DNA from: Paenibacillus camerounensis
GTDB lineage: Bacteria > Bacillota > Bacilli > Paenibacillales > Paenibacillaceae
Assembly: GCF_000723885.1 (NCBI RefSeq)
Contig: NZ_CCDG010000003.1
Location: forward strand, 80,507 to 144,506
DNA length: 64,000 bases
Direction of reading: 5' to 3'
The translations under genes and the position numbers were made by a program. The notes beneath the pieces are model-generated. The model saw nothing but the letters and a program-made list of their open reading frames with translations. It had not been told where the DNA came from and made no database searches. Below, piece after piece: positions 8,961-18,340 of the stretch; position 1 is the stretch's first letter; each line of letters opens with the position of its first letter.

Positions 8961-10193
8961 ATGAGCATAAATCAGCCATATACCGTCGTGGAAGGCGGAA
9001 GCATTACCGCGCCAAAGGGTTTTACCTCTGCAGGACTGCACTGCGGCCTCAAAAAAACAACCCGCAACGATCTGGGAGTCATCCTCTGTGAGGTTCCGGC
9101 AACGGCTGCGGCTGTGTATACAACGAATGTATTTCAGGCTGCACCGCTTAAAGTAACCCGGGAAAGTCTTGCGGATGGTATCCTGCAGGCGGTTATCGTG
9201 AACAGCGGAAATGCCAACGCATGTACAGGTGAGCAGGGCGAAGCCGATGCTTATGAGATGCGTGCAGCTGCGGCCAACGCGCTTGGCGTGAGTGAGCAGA
9301 ATGTTGCAGTAGCTTCAACTGGAGTGATCGGTGAGCTGCTGAAGATGGACCGTGTGCGTACCGGGATTGCCGGCATTCAGGAGAAGCTGGATGGAGGCGC
9401 CTCCGGAGCGGAGGAGTTCAGTCAGGCTATTTTAACAACCGATCTGGTGAAAAAAGAATGCTGTGTCACAGTGTCAGTCGGCGGAGAAGAAGTAACGATT
9501 GCCGGTGCGGCCAAGGGCTCGGGGATGATCCATCCGAATATGGCCACGATGCTGGGCTTCATGACGACGGATGCCCTGATTGACGGGGAAGATCTGCAGA
9601 GCCTGCTGCGTACCGCTACTAATGCTACTTTTAATATGATCACAGTTGACGGGGATACAAGCACGAACGATATGCTGGTAACGATGGCCAGCGGTCTGGC
9701 CGGTAATGAGAAGCTGACGCGGCTGCATGCGGACTGGGATGCTTTTGCCGCAGCGTTTACCCATGTGTGCCGGCATCTGGCGATGGCGATTGCGAGAGAC
9801 GGTGAGGGTGCGACCAAACTGATTGAGGTACAGATCAGCGGTGCAGTGCATGATGAGGCTGCCGGAGCGATTGCGAAGACGGTGGTAGGTTCAAGTCTGG
9901 TGAAATCGGCGATTTTTGGGGCGGATGCCAACTGGGGCCGGATTATTGCCGCCGTTGGACGCGCCGGTGTTCCGGTGTCGCCCGAGAAGGTAGATTTTTC
10001 ACTTGGTGAGATCGAAGTGCTGCGCCAGTCGCGCCCGGTGGCTTTTGATGAGGAACAGGCTCTTCACTATCTGCAAAAGACCGATACGGTGCTGATTACC
10101 GTAGCTCTGGCTGACGGCGAAGGCAAAGCTACAGCCTGGGGCTGTGACCTCACTTATGATTATGTGCGGATTAATGCTGCATACCGTACCTGA
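8961..10193 (+). CDS. argJ: Bifunctional ornithine acetyltransferase / N-acetylglutamate synthase
   Basis: Transfers acetyl from N-acetylornithine to glutamate, making the pathway cyclic; bifunctional forms also make N-acetylglutamate from acetyl-CoA. The 410-residue precursor self-cleaves in the motif HPNMATMLGF, before Thr196, the nucleophile of the beta chain. The conserved VNSGNANACTG is at residues 80-90. The ATG lies 22 bases after argC, with no obvious Shine-Dalgarno, so translation may depend on coupling with argC. No argA or argE gene is seen here, consistent with the recycling route. Confidence 0.96.
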   Translation: MSINQPYTVVEGGSITAPKGFTSAGLHCGLKKTTRNDLGVILCEVPATAAAVYTTNVFQAAPLKVTRESLADGILQAVIVNSGNANACTGEQGEADAYEMRAAAANALGVSEQNVAVASTGVIGELLKMDRVRTGIAGIQEKLDGGASGAEEFSQAILTTDLVKKECCVTVSVGGEEVTIAGAAKGSGMIHPNMATMLGFMTTDALIDGEDLQSLLRTATNATFNMITVDGDTSTNDMLVTMASGLAGNEKLTRLHADWDAFAAAFTHVCRHLAMAIARDGEGATKLIEVQISGAVHDEAAGAIAKTVVGSSLVKSAIFGADANWGRIIAAVGRAGVPVSPEKVDFSLGEIEVLRQSRPVAFDEEQALHYLQKTDTVLITVALADGEGKATAWGCDLTYDYVRINAAYRT

Positions 10194-10232
10194 CGGGCGG
10201 CTGGCATACAACCATAGGGAGGGTAACGGATA

Positions 10233-11036
10233 ATGAGTGACCAGAAGATAGAAAGGCTGTTTGTGATGAAATGCGGCGGGAGTACGCTGGCTGCGCTGCC
10301 GGATTCTTTTTTTGAGGATTTGCGTGAGCTGCAGGACAGCGGGGTTCAGCCTGTGATTGTACACGGCGGCGGACCGGCGATCTCGGAGAATCTGGCGAAG
10401 CTGGGGATTGAGAGCCGTTTTGTGAACGGACTGCGGGTGACGACGGAGGAAGTACTGGATGTTGTAGAGATGACGCTGGCAGGCAGCATCAACAAGGCGA
10501 TTGTCCGCAGAATCCAGGGCAGCGGCGGGCAGGCTCTAGGCTTGTCCGGTGTGGACGGCAATCTGATACTGGCACAGCCTGTAGCCAACAGCGATGAAGT
10601 AGGGCAGGTCGGCGAGGTGACCGGGGTTAAGGCGGAGATCGTTCAAGGAATTCTCGCACTCGGCTACATTCCGGTTATTGCACCTATTGGTGTAGATGCC
10701 GGGGGGCAGCGTTACAATATCAATGCGGATACGGCGGCTGGGGCGGTGGCTTCTTTTGTGAAGTCGCCTTCGATGATTGTGGTCACGGATGTTCCCGGGA
10801 TTATGCGCGTAATGGACGGTGAAAAGGTCGTGCTGCCGTCAGTCACTGTGACAGAGATCGAAGAGCTGATTGCCGGCGGTGAGATTTACGGCGGGATGAT
10901 TCCGAAAGTGCGTGCGGCGATGGACTGCATCCAGGGCAGTGTGTCTGAGGTGGTTATTGTAGACGGCAAGGAGCCGCAGGTGCTGAGCAGGGTGCTGGGC
11001 GGGGAGAAGCTGGGGACGAGAATTATCCGTTCATAG
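10233..11036 (+). CDS. argB: Acetylglutamate kinase
   Basis: Phosphorylates N-acetylglutamate, the second step of arginine synthesis and usually the committed one. The 267 residues belong to the amino acid kinase fold: N-terminal MKCGGSTL (nucleotide-binding Lys and Gly loop), HGGGPAISENL substrate loop, FVNGLRVT, and NINADTAAGAVA near the C-terminal half. No N-terminal extension of the arginine-sensitive hexameric type is apparent, so transcriptional control may dominate (inference). AGGGAGGGTAA precedes the ATG; the gene sits between argJ and argD. Confidence 0.97.
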   Translation: MSDQKIERLFVMKCGGSTLAALPDSFFEDLRELQDSGVQPVIVHGGGPAISENLAKLGIESRFVNGLRVTTEEVLDVVEMTLAGSINKAIVRRIQGSGGQALGLSGVDGNLILAQPVANSDEVGQVGEVTGVKAEIVQGILALGYIPVIAPIGVDAGGQRYNINADTAAGAVASFVKSPSMIVVTDVPGIMRVMDGEKVVLPSVTVTEIEELIAGGEIYGGMIPKVRAAMDCIQGSVSEVVIVDGKEPQVLSRVLGGEKLGTRIIRS

Positions 11037-11138
11037 TATTGGTAAGATGGAGTGGAGACAAGCCGGAAGTCAATATGTGTTGCCAAAATATAGCGCTGCC
11101 GGTTTACCGGAAGCAGCATGGTGGGAGAGTGACTAAGA

Positions 11139-12425
11139 ATGAGTGAGCTTACACAGGCGGAAAACAATTCTTTAACAGGGGCTGCGGATACCCGTTCAGG
11201 GAAAACGGAGGTTCAGGAGGCTGCTCCTGCCAAGCTGAGTGCGGTATTCCCGTCCTATGCCAGATATGATCTGAGTCTGGTTAAGGGCAAAGGCAGCTGG
11301 GTCTGGGATGACCAGGGCAACAAGTACCTCGACTTCATGTGCGGGCTGGCGGTAACCAGCCTGGGACACGCTCCCGAGAAGGTCGGCGAGAAGCTGAAGG
11401 CACAGATTGATACGTTATGGCATGTCTCGAACCTGTTTCACATTCCGGGGCAGGACCGGGTAGCGGCGCTGCTTACGGATAACAGCTGTGCGGATCAGGT
11501 GTTCTTTTGCAACAGCGGGGCGGAAGCGAATGAAGCTGCGATTAAGCTGGCCCGCCGCTATCACCAGAAGGTGAAGGGCACAGGCCGCTATGAAATTATT
11601 ACGTTTGAGCAGTCCTTCCATGGACGCACCTTGGCGACACTGACCGCAACGGGCCAGCAAAAGGTAAAAGAAGGCTTCCTGCCGCTGCCGGGCGGATTCA
11701 AGACGGTGCCTCTGCATGATCTGCCGGCGCTGAAGGCAGCCATTACGGACCATACTGCAGCTATCATGCTGGAGATGATCCTGGCCGAAGGCGGTGTGCT
11801 GGAGGTAGAGCAGGAGTTCTTGAACGCTGTGGTTGAGCTGTGCAACGAGCACGGCCTGCTGCTGATCGTAGATGAAGTGCAGACCGGCATGGGCCGTACG
11901 GGTAAGCTGTTTGCGCATCAGCATTACGGGATTGAGCCGGATATTTTCACACTGGCAAAAGGCGTAGCCAGCGGGTTCCCGGCAGGCGTTATGCTGGGCA
12001 AAGGTTATTTGCGTGAAGCATTCAGCCCCGGCAGCCATGCAAGTACCTTCGGGGGAACGCCGCTGGCGGCAGCGGTGATGGAAGCGACGATCGAGACGAT
12101 GCTCGAAGACGAGCTGCCGCAGCGCGCCGGGGAGATGGGCGAGTTCCTGCGCAGCCTGCTGAGAGAGAAGCTGGCGGATACGCCGTTCGTGAAGGAAGTA
12201 CGCGGCAAGGGTCTCTTGATCGGAATCGAATGCACAGAGGCCGTAGGCGATATTGTACAGGCCGGACAGAAGCAGGGGCTGCTGTTCGTGCAGGCCGGAC
12301 CGAATGTAATCCGGCTGCTGCCTAATCTATATGTGAGCACTGAGGAGATCCGCCAGGCGGTGGACATTCTTGTTCCGCTCATTCATACTTATGCTAACAA
12401 AGAAAGCGGGGAGGCACATTCATGA
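11139..12425 (+). CDS. argD: Acetylornithine aminotransferase
   Basis: PLP enzyme converting N-acetylglutamate semialdehyde to N-acetylornithine; the family often also serves lysine synthesis. Class III aminotransferase motifs are clear: CNSGAEANEAAIKLAR (residues 124-139), LLIVDEVQTGMGRTG (241-255) and the PLP lysine K274 in TLAKGVASGFPAG. At 428 residues it is about 30 longer than common ArgD because of an N-terminal Ala/Glu/Thr-rich extension before the first conserved block. GGGAGAG precedes ATG 11139. The last four bases overlap argF, implying translational coupling. Confidence 0.95.
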   Translation: MSELTQAENNSLTGAADTRSGKTEVQEAAPAKLSAVFPSYARYDLSLVKGKGSWVWDDQGNKYLDFMCGLAVTSLGHAPEKVGEKLKAQIDTLWHVSNLFHIPGQDRVAALLTDNSCADQVFFCNSGAEANEAAIKLARRYHQKVKGTGRYEIITFEQSFHGRTLATLTATGQQKVKEGFLPLPGGFKTVPLHDLPALKAAITDHTAAIMLEMILAEGGVLEVEQEFLNAVVELCNEHGLLLIVDEVQTGMGRTGKLFAHQHYGIEPDIFTLAKGVASGFPAGVMLGKGYLREAFSPGSHASTFGGTPLAAAVMEATIETMLEDELPQRAGEMGEFLRSLLREKLADTPFVKEVRGKGLLIGIECTEAVGDIVQAGQKQGLLFVQAGPNVIRLLPNLYVSTEEIRQAVDILVPLIHTYANKESGEAHS

Positions 12426-13390
12426 GCCAGAGTGTACAAAGCGGGAAGCTGGCGATCGCAGAGCAGCTCAAAGGCCGTGATCTGCTGGAGCTGAACGATT
12501 ACAGCCCGGAGGAAATCACGTATCTGATTGATCTGGCTATCGAGCTGAAGAAGAAGCAAAAGAACGGCGAGGTTTACCAGCCGCTGAAAGGCAAAACGAT
12601 CGGACTTATTTTTGAAAAATCCTCGACCCGCACACGCGTGTCCTTCGAGGTCGGCATGTATCAGCTCGGCGGCCATGCACTGTTCCTAAGCAAAAATGAC
12701 ATCCAGCTCGGCCGCGGCGAGACTGTGGGCGATACGGCTCAGGTGATGTCACGCTATCTTGACGGCATCATGATCCGTACCTTCGGCCATGATAAGGTTG
12801 AGGACCTGGCGCGTTACGCTTCTGTGCCTGTAATCAACGGCCTGAGCGACCTGGCACACCCTTGTCAGGTGCTGGCGGACTATCAGACCGTATATGAGCA
12901 CAAAGGCAAGCTGAAGGGCCTCAAGCTCGCTTACATCGGCGACGGCAACAACATGGCTCACTCCCTGCTGATCGGCGGCGCCAAGCTGGGCGTGCATGTC
13001 TCAGTTGCCGGACCGGAAGGCTATGAGCCTGACCCGGCTGTCGTTGCTGAAGCGCGTGAGATCGCCAAGGGGACAGGCGCTAACATCGTAGTCACCCGCA
13101 GCCCGCAGGAAGCGGTTCAGGATGCTGACGTGATCTACACCGACGTGTGGGCGAGCATGGGCTTTGAAGCCGAGCAGCTGGCACGTGAAGCGGCGTTCAA
13201 GGACTACCAGGTCAACGAGGATCTGGTAAAAGGCGCGAAGAGTGATTACCTGTTCCTACACTGCCTGCCGGCCCACCGCGAGGAAGAGGTCAGCACCGGC
13301 GTAATCGACGGCCCGAACTCGGTCATCTTCGACCAGGCCGAGAACCGCCTGCATGCGCAGAAGGCGCTGATGGCTGCTTTGATGGGCTAA
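12422..13390 (+). CDS. argF: Ornithine carbamoyltransferase
   Basis: Forms citrulline from ornithine and carbamoyl phosphate. The 322-residue sequence carries the carbamoyl-phosphate site SSTRTR (residues 67-72), HPCQ in DLAHPCQVLAD, and the ornithine-site HCLPAHR. Its start overlaps the argD stop (ATGA). It is the last gene of the argC operon. No genes for carbamoyl phosphate synthase lie in the window. A short fragment resembling the 3' end of this gene recurs just downstream, at 13419-13438. Confidence 0.97.
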   Translation: MSQSVQSGKLAIAEQLKGRDLLELNDYSPEEITYLIDLAIELKKKQKNGEVYQPLKGKTIGLIFEKSSTRTRVSFEVGMYQLGGHALFLSKNDIQLGRGETVGDTAQVMSRYLDGIMIRTFGHDKVEDLARYASVPVINGLSDLAHPCQVLADYQTVYEHKGKLKGLKLAYIGDGNNMAHSLLIGGAKLGVHVSVAGPEGYEPDPAVVAEAREIAKGTGANIVVTRSPQEAVQDADVIYTDVWASMGFEAEQLAREAAFKDYQVNEDLVKGAKSDYLFLHCLPAHREEEVSTGVIDGPNSVIFDQAENRLHAQKALMAALMG

Positions 13391-13620
13391 TGTTTTTAAT
13401 CCAGGGCGAAGCCCGGATAGGCCGAGAATCGCCTGCATCTGCCAGAGTCATTATTTAAGAAATTGCAGTTTTGAATCTGCAAAGGACTTAGAGGTCTTAT
13501 ACTATATAAAACACTATATAGGATGGACTTGGCTTTTAGAGTTGTGATCCGGTGTTAAGGATGAAAGTATTCTGCAGAAATTAACTTGAATTTAGAATGA
13601 ATATTAAGGGAAAAGTGGCG
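13391..13620. other. Spacer between argF and the structured repeat
   Basis: No gene is seen. It contains a 20-base near-copy (one mismatch) of argF 3' sequence at 13419-13438, a weak hairpin TTGCAG / CTGCAA near 13464-13482, and an AT-rich direct repeat ACTATATA at about 13501 and 13512. No confident promoter or T-rich terminator was found. Confidence 0.4.
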
Positions 13621-13740
13621 GAGGGGAATTTTGGAACTGTAAGAGCGGCAGCGTCCGCCTTTGTCTGCGGATTTCAACCGCGAACGCGGTACAAATCAGG
13701 AAATCTGCAGACAACAGCGGCTGGAAGTCCAAATATTCTC
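13621..13740 (+). repeat. Structured intergenic repeat, copy 2 (upstream of argG)
   Basis: A 120-base relative of 5392-5550. Outer stem GGAATTTTGGA / TCCAAATATTC. The inner stem GTCTGCGGATTTC / GAAATCTGCAGAC differs from copy 1 by a T-to-G and A-to-C pair change that keeps pairing, plus one G-U wobble. The ~40-base arm of copy 1 is missing. Shared blocks: GGAACTGTA.GAGCG, CGTCCGCCT, ACAACAGCGGC, GGAAGTCCAAA. It lies about 135 bases before argG. Strand arbitrary, function unknown. Confidence 0.75.
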
Positions 13741-13875
13741 TGGAGTCACGGCTTAACCCAAAATAGGGGCCTCTAATTCAATCTATATAGTTGCAGCTTG
13801 CGTCCGGGCACCGGAGCTTAACTCTTTTGCCAGCGTCCATCCTATACCCCCACACTGAAAGGAAGTTGCACCCCC

Positions 13876-15111
13876 ATGCCTAAAGAAAAAATTGTACTCG
13901 CCTATTCCGGCGGGCTGGATACCTCAGTCATTCTGAAATGGCTGAAAGAAACCTATGATGCGGAGATTATCGCCTTCACTGCCGATATCGGCCAGAAGGA
14001 AGAGCTGGACGGTCTGGAGGAAAAAGCGCTGGCCACCGGCGCATCAAAGGTCTATATCGACGATTTGCGCGACGAGTTTGCGAATGACTTCATCTACCCG
14101 ATGTTCCAGTCGGGTGCTTTGTATGAAGGCCAATACCTGCTGGGGACAAGCATTGCCCGTCCGCTGATTGCCAAGCGTATGGTGGACATTGCAATCGCCG
14201 AAGGCGCTACTGCAATTGCCCACGGCGCAACCGGCAAAGGTAATGACCAGGTCCGCTTCGAGCTGAACGCGGCGGCCTTGTCGCCAAGCATCAAGGTGAT
14301 TGCGCCTTGGCGGCTGGAAGAGTTCCGCAACCAGTTCCCGGGCCGCGCGGAAATGATCGCCTACGCTGAGGCTAACGGTATTCCGGTACAGGCTTCGGCT
14401 GCTAAGCCGTATTCGATGGACCGCAACCTGCTGCACATCAGCTATGAGAGCGGCGTACTGGAAGATCCCTGGTTCGATCCAAGTGCACCGGAGAACAAAG
14501 AAATGTTCCTGCTCAGCAATGCCCCGGAAGACGCACCGGATGAAGCTGAGTATCTGGAGCTGGATTTCCTTAAGGGCGACTGTGTAGCGCTGAACGGTGA
14601 AGCCTTGACTCCGCTGCAGGTAATGGAGAAGCTGAATGAGCTCGGCGGCAAGCACGGGATCGGACGCGTCGATATGGTGGAGAACCGTTTTGTCGGCATG
14701 AAGAGCCGCGGCGTCTATGAGACTCCAGGCGGAACCATCCTGTTCACCGCACACCGCAAAATGGAATCCATCACTATGGACCGTGAAGTGATGAACCTGC
14801 GCGACAGCCTGATTACCCGTTACAGCACTCTGGTGTATAACGGATTCTGGTTCGCGCCTGAGCGCCTTGCACTGCAGGCACTGGTGAACGAGAGCCAGAA
14901 GAACGTAACCGGTACGGTTCGCGTGAAGCTGTACAAAGGCAACATCATCGGCGCCGGCGTGAAATCACCGGTCAGCCTGTACAATCCGGACATTGCGACA
15001 ATGGAAGCAGACCCGACTCAGGCCTATGATCAGGGGGATGCAACAGGCTTCATCCGCCTGAATGCACTGCGTCTGAAGGTTTCCTCCGGCGTAGCAGAAT
15101 CTAATAAGTAG
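13876..15111 (+). CDS. argG: Argininosuccinate synthase
   Basis: Joins citrulline and aspartate using ATP. The 411-residue length is standard. The N-terminal P-loop of the N-type ATP pyrophosphatase family is visible as [14 protein letters not shown] (residues 9-22), with the later [14 protein letters not shown] and [11 protein letters not shown] blocks. AAAGGAAG precedes the ATG. It is separated from argF by 485 bases holding the structured repeat, so it probably has its own promoter. A hairpin lies between it and argH. Confidence 0.97.
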   Translation: MPKEKIVLAYSGGLDTSVILKWLKETYDAEIIAFTADIGQKEELDGLEEKALATGASKVYIDDLRDEFANDFIYPMFQSGALYEGQYLLGTSIARPLIAKRMVDIAIAEGATAIAHGATGKGNDQVRFELNAAALSPSIKVIAPWRLEEFRNQFPGRAEMIAYAEANGIPVQASAAKPYSMDRNLLHISYESGVLEDPWFDPSAPENKEMFLLSNAPEDAPDEAEYLELDFLKGDCVALNGEALTPLQVMEKLNELGGKHGIGRVDMVENRFVGMKSRGVYETPGGTILFTAHRKMESITMDREVMNLRDSLITRYSTLVYNGFWFAPERLALQALVNESQKNVTGTVRVKLYKGNIIGAGVKSPVSLYNPDIATMEADPTQAYDQGDATGFIRLNALRLKVSSGVAESNK

Positions 15112-15133
15112 AATATTTTAAAATATGGATACC

Positions 15134-15172
15134 AGAAGGCCGTTCCTCCGACAGGACAGGAGCGGCCCTTCT
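15134..15172 (+). terminator. Hairpin between argG and argH
   Basis: AGAAGGCCG.TCCT pairs with AGGA.CGGCCCTTCT. No T tract follows, so it is more likely an mRNA-stability or weak attenuation element than a full terminator. Confidence 0.5.
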
Positions 15173-15199
15173 ATCGTCCATTAGAGGAGGACACATCAG

Positions 15200-16615
15200 G
15201 TGAGCAAGCTTTGGGGCGGTCGGTTTACAAAAGGTACAAACAAGCTGGTGGAGGAGTATACAGCATCCATCGGATTCGATAAGGCACTGGCCGAAGAGGA
15301 TGTGCAGGGCAGTCTGGCCCATGTCACGATGCTGGGCAAATGCGGTATCCTTCCGCAGGAGGATGTTGAGACGATCAAAGCCGGCTTGAACAAGGTGCTG
15401 GACAAGGTCCGTGCAGGTGAGATCGAATTCTCCGTAGCGGATGAAGACATTCATATGAATATTGAGAAGAATCTGATCGAAGAAATCGGACCTGTCGGCG
15501 GCAAGCTGCATACCGGACGCAGCCGTAACGACCAGGTAGCGACAGATATGCATCTGTATCTCCGTAACCGGGTGGTCGAGTTCGTCGGCCTGCTGCATGA
15601 GCTGCAGGAAGCCCTGATTGAACAGGCTAAAGACAATGTGGACACGATTGTGCCGGGCTATACGCATCTGCAGCGCGCACAGCCGATTCTGTTCGCCCAT
15701 CACCTGCTGGCATACGTGTCGATGTTCCGCCGGGACGCGGAGCGCCTGACAGACAGCTACAAGCGGATCAACGTGCTGCCGCTGGGCGCCGGGGCACTGG
15801 CCGGAACAACGTTCCCGATTGACCGTCATTTTGTGGCGGAGCAGCTTGGCTTCGACAGTGTGTATGAGAATAGCCTGGACGCTGTCAGCGACCGCGACTT
15901 TATCGTCGAGTTCCTGGCTAACGCCGCGCTGATCATGACCCACCTGTCCCGGCTCAGCGAAGAGCTGGTGCTGTGGAGCAGCACCGAGTTCAGCTTCGTA
16001 GAGCTGGATGATGCGTTCTGCACCGGCAGCAGCATTATGCCGCAGAAGAAAAACCCTGACGTACCTGAGCTGGTACGCGGCAAAACAGGCCGTGTCTACG
16101 GCAACCTGATCGGTCTCCTGACCGTGCTGAAATCTCTGCCGCTGGCATATAACAAGGACATGCAGGAAGACAAGGAAGGTATGTTTGATACAGTAGCTAC
16201 GCTGACAGGCGCCTTGCAGCTGTTCGCTCCAATGATCGCTACCATGAAGGTGAATAAGGGCCGGATGCGTGAAGCGGTTAACACTGACTTCTCCAACGCC
16301 ACTGACATTGCGGACTTCCTGGTTGGTAAAGGCTTGCCTTTCCGCCAGGCGCATGAGGTCATCGGCAAAACGGTGCTATACTGCATCAACGAAGGTAAAT
16401 TCCTGCTTGATCTGACGCTGGATGAATTCAAGCAGTTCTCTCCGCTGTTCGACGACCAGATCTATGCTGTTCTGCAGCCTGAGGCTGTAGTGAATGCCCG
16501 TAACGTGTACGGCGGTACCGCCACTGTACAGGTCAAAGCGGCGATTGAGCGTGCCGAGGCCTCCCTGCTTGAAGCGGGCAAGTGGGTAGCGCAGCATGCA
16601 GGCAGTGCTGAATAA
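15200..16615 (+). CDS. argH: Argininosuccinate lyase
   Basis: Splits argininosuccinate into arginine and fumarate, the last step of the pathway. The start is GTG 15200, set by GAGGAGG at 15184-15190 with nine-base spacing. The 471-residue product has the fumarase/aspartase superfamily signature [12 protein letters not shown] (active-site Ser and Lys region) and an N-terminal KLWGGRFT start typical of Arg[13 protein letters not shown] is also present. Likely cotranscribed with argG. A bidirectional terminator follows, facing the convergent esterase gene. Confidence 0.97.
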   Translation: MSKLWGGRFTKGTNKLVEEYTASIGFDKALAEEDVQGSLAHVTMLGKCGILPQEDVETIKAGLNKVLDKVRAGEIEFSVADEDIHMNIEKNLIEEIGPVGGKLHTGRSRNDQVATDMHLYLRNRVVEFVGLLHELQEALIEQAKDNVDTIVPGYTHLQRAQPILFAHHLLAYVSMFRRDAERLTDSYKRINVLPLGAGALAGTTFPIDRHFVAEQLGFDSVYENSLDAVSDRDFIVEFLANAALIMTHLSRLSEELVLWSSTEFSFVELDDAFCTGSSIMPQKKNPDVPELVRGKTGRVYGNLIGLLTVLKSLPLAYNKDMQEDKEGMFDTVATLTGALQLFAPMIATMKVNKGRMREAVNTDFSNATDIADFLVGKGLPFRQAHEVIGKTVLYCINEGKFLLDLTLDEFKQFSPLFDDQIYAVLQPEAVVNARNVYGGTATVQVKAAIERAEASLLEAGKWVAQHAGSAE

Positions 16616-16663
16616 GCAGCTTGTCTAAGGCTTAGCACAACAGGCGCAATCAGACTAAATAAC

Positions 16664-16712
16664 AAAAGACTGTCCTCACCGCAGTAACGATATGCGGGAA
16701 GGGCAGTCTTTT
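16664..16712. terminator. Bidirectional terminator between argH and esterase
   Basis: AAAAGACTG.CCT..CCGCA pairs with TGCGG..AGG.CAGTCTTTT. A/T tracts on both sides suit the two convergent genes. Confidence 0.85.
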
Positions 16713-16798
16713 ACTATGCGCAGGTTAACCGAATCTGGTGACAGGTCCTTGCTGCTTATGAATCACTGTATCCGCTACCAGAATTAATGGAGTCCGCG

Positions 16799-17608
16799 CT
16801 ATATGCTCCACGAATCAGAAGAGGATTTGCCCAGCGGCAGCCACTTCAGCACATCCTGGATTTTGGCGTCCCAATAACCCCACTCATGCTCCCCGGGGCC
16901 TTCTTCATAGGTTAACGATAGTGAGGTTTTGTCGCAGGCAGCGCGGAACACCTGATTGTCCTCATACAAGAAGTCCTCTGTGCCACAGCATTGGTAGAGA
17001 AGCGGCTTAGGGCCGTTAGATTCGTCGGCTTGCTGGAGCAGCCATAGCAGATCATTTGGAGTGCCGGCGATATCCTCCTTGCCGAAGATTAACTCGTATT
17101 CGATGGATCTTTTGGACGCGTCGTCCCGGTTCATGAAATGATGCGCCATATCAAGTGCTCCTGACAGGCTGGCAGCAGCGGCAAAAGCCTCCGGCTTACG
17201 CAGTCCCAGCTTCATCGCCCCATAACCGCCCATGGAAAGTCCGGCCACGAAGTTATCTTCACGTTTATGAGAGAGCGGAAAGAACGAGCGGGCAAGCGCG
17301 GGCAGCTCCTCGCTGATGAAGGTCCAGTACCGGCCCCCTTCGGCCATATCCGTATAAAAGCTCCGGTGCACCTGCGGCATCACCACCGCAATCCCCAGTT
17401 CAGCTACATAGCGTTCAATCGAGGTCCGGCGCAGCCAGATTGAATCATCATCCGAGAGACCGTGCAGCAGGTAAAGCGTCGGGTGAAGATTCCCTCTTTT
17501 CACATTATTAAGTCCGATTTGCGTAGTCGTCTGCTGCGGCAGAATCACCGTCATTGAAGTACTGAGGCCGAGCACATCCGAATAAAATTTGCATTCGATC
17601 AGAGCCAT
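16799..17608 (-). CDS. EstA/FrmB-type serine esterase
   Basis: Alpha/beta-hydrolase of the COG0627 esterase family, related to tributyrin/acetyl esterases and S-formylglutathione hydrolases. Nucleophile Ser125 sits in GLSMGGYG (residues 123-130); the oxyanion/early motif [12 protein letters not shown] is at 45-56. Likely triad partners are Asp in [12 protein letters not shown] and His in [11 protein letters not shown]. No signal peptide is visible, so it is probably cytoplasmic. GGAGGAAAC precedes the ATG. Physiological substrate is unknown. It is transcribed away from the pilus locus and is not obviously part of it. Confidence 0.88.
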   Translation of the reverse strand: MALIECKFYSDVLGLSTSMTVILPQQTTTQIGLNNVKRGNLHPTLYLLHGLSDDDSIWLRRTSIERYVAELGIAVVMPQVHRSFYTDMAEGGRYWTFISEELPALARSFFPLSHKREDNFVAGLSMGGYGAMKLGLRKPEAFAAAASLSGALDMAHHFMNRDDASKRSIEYELIFGKEDIAGTPNDLLWLLQQADESNGPKPLLYQCCGTEDFLYEDNQVFRAACDKTSLSLTYEEGPGEHEWGYWDAKIQDVLKWLPLGKSSSDSWSI

Positions 17609-17650
17609 TGTTGTTTCCTCCTTTTAGCACAAATGATAGCATAGCGCATG

Positions 17651-17661
17651 GCCGATATATA
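17651..17661 (+). promoter_or_regulatory. GCCGATATATA motif upstream of the minor-pilin operon
   Basis: The first eight bases equal the -10 element of SigD/FliA motility promoters. A TAAA -35 at the usual 15-base distance is not present; the nearest match is CAAA at 17 bases. The same 11-mer occurs at 23891 and 34377. Confidence 0.35.
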
Positions 17662-17797
17662 GAGTAGAAATCGCTGGAATTATTATGTCTAATAGGATTG
17701 CTGGGTTAAGAGGGGAAAGAATATAATGGAAGCAGGATAAATAGATGAGGAATGTGCAATTGCGAAAGATTTACAGAGTGAGGGGCGAAAAGGCAGG

Positions 17798-18340
17798 ATG
17801 AAAGATCGTCTTAAGCAGGAACAAGGATTTACACTGATCGAAGTGCTGGCGGCAATTATCATTTTGTCGATCGTCTCCCTGGTGCTAACGTCTTATTTTA
17901 CCAACGCCATGTCATACGCCAAAGCCAACCAGAACAAGACGATCATGGTCAACCTGGCGCGCAATGCGCTGTTTTATGCGGAGAAGCAGGATTTTGATAA
18001 GTGGAAGTGTTACTTGGATAGCAAGGGGAATATCGGATATTCTGATGTGCGAACAGTGGATGAGCCTGACGCCCCCTGCAGCTACAATAGCCTTGTTAAG
18101 GATGTGCAGGTACTGGATAAAGTACTAAATCCCAGTATCAATGGCATTAACTACACCATTAATATCGCCTACCAGGCTGAAATCTATAATAAGATGAAGG
18201 ATTCTCAGGATCTGGTCAAACAAAAATCAGCAGATTATCTTATCCCTGTGCTTATCACTGTTAAAAGTCCGGAGAAAAATGGCGGAAATGCAGCCCAGAC
18301 CGTTGTGGAGGGATATATCAGAAATGAAGAGATTCGTTAA
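17798..18340 (+). CDS. Minor prepilin, PilV-like
   Basis: Type IV prepilin-like protein of 180 residues. A short basic leader MKDRLKQEQG ends at the processing Gly10, followed by FTLIEV with the +5 glutamate, then a hydrophobic helix to about residue 32. The remaining globular part has two cysteines (CYLDS...PCSY) that could form a disulfide outside the membrane. It heads a three-gene operon of pilin-like proteins. Minor pilins prime assembly or modify the pilus tip (family knowledge). The name PilV-like is by position and motif only. Confidence 0.82.
   Translation: MKDRLKQEQGFTLIEVLAAIIILSIVSLVLTSYFTNAMSYAKANQNKTIMVNLARNALFYAEKQDFDKWKCYLDSKGNIGYSDVRTVDEPDAPCSYNSLVKDVQVLDKVLNPSINGINYTINIAYQAEIYNKMKDSQDLVKQKSADYLIPVLITVKSPEKNGGNAAQTVVEGYIRNEEIR

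Noticed and set aside
13740..13875. T-box or ARG box before argG
   Set aside because: No T-box antiterminator TGGNACCGCG motif and no ARG-box match with fewer than two mismatches.
15101..16354. Long antisense frame opposite argH
   Set aside because: Mirror frame of a clearly functional argH; no start signals.
17641..17661. A full SigD promoter for the minor-pilin operon
   Set aside because: The -10 fits GCCGATAT but no TAAA lies 15 bases upstream; only a weak CAAA at 17 bases.
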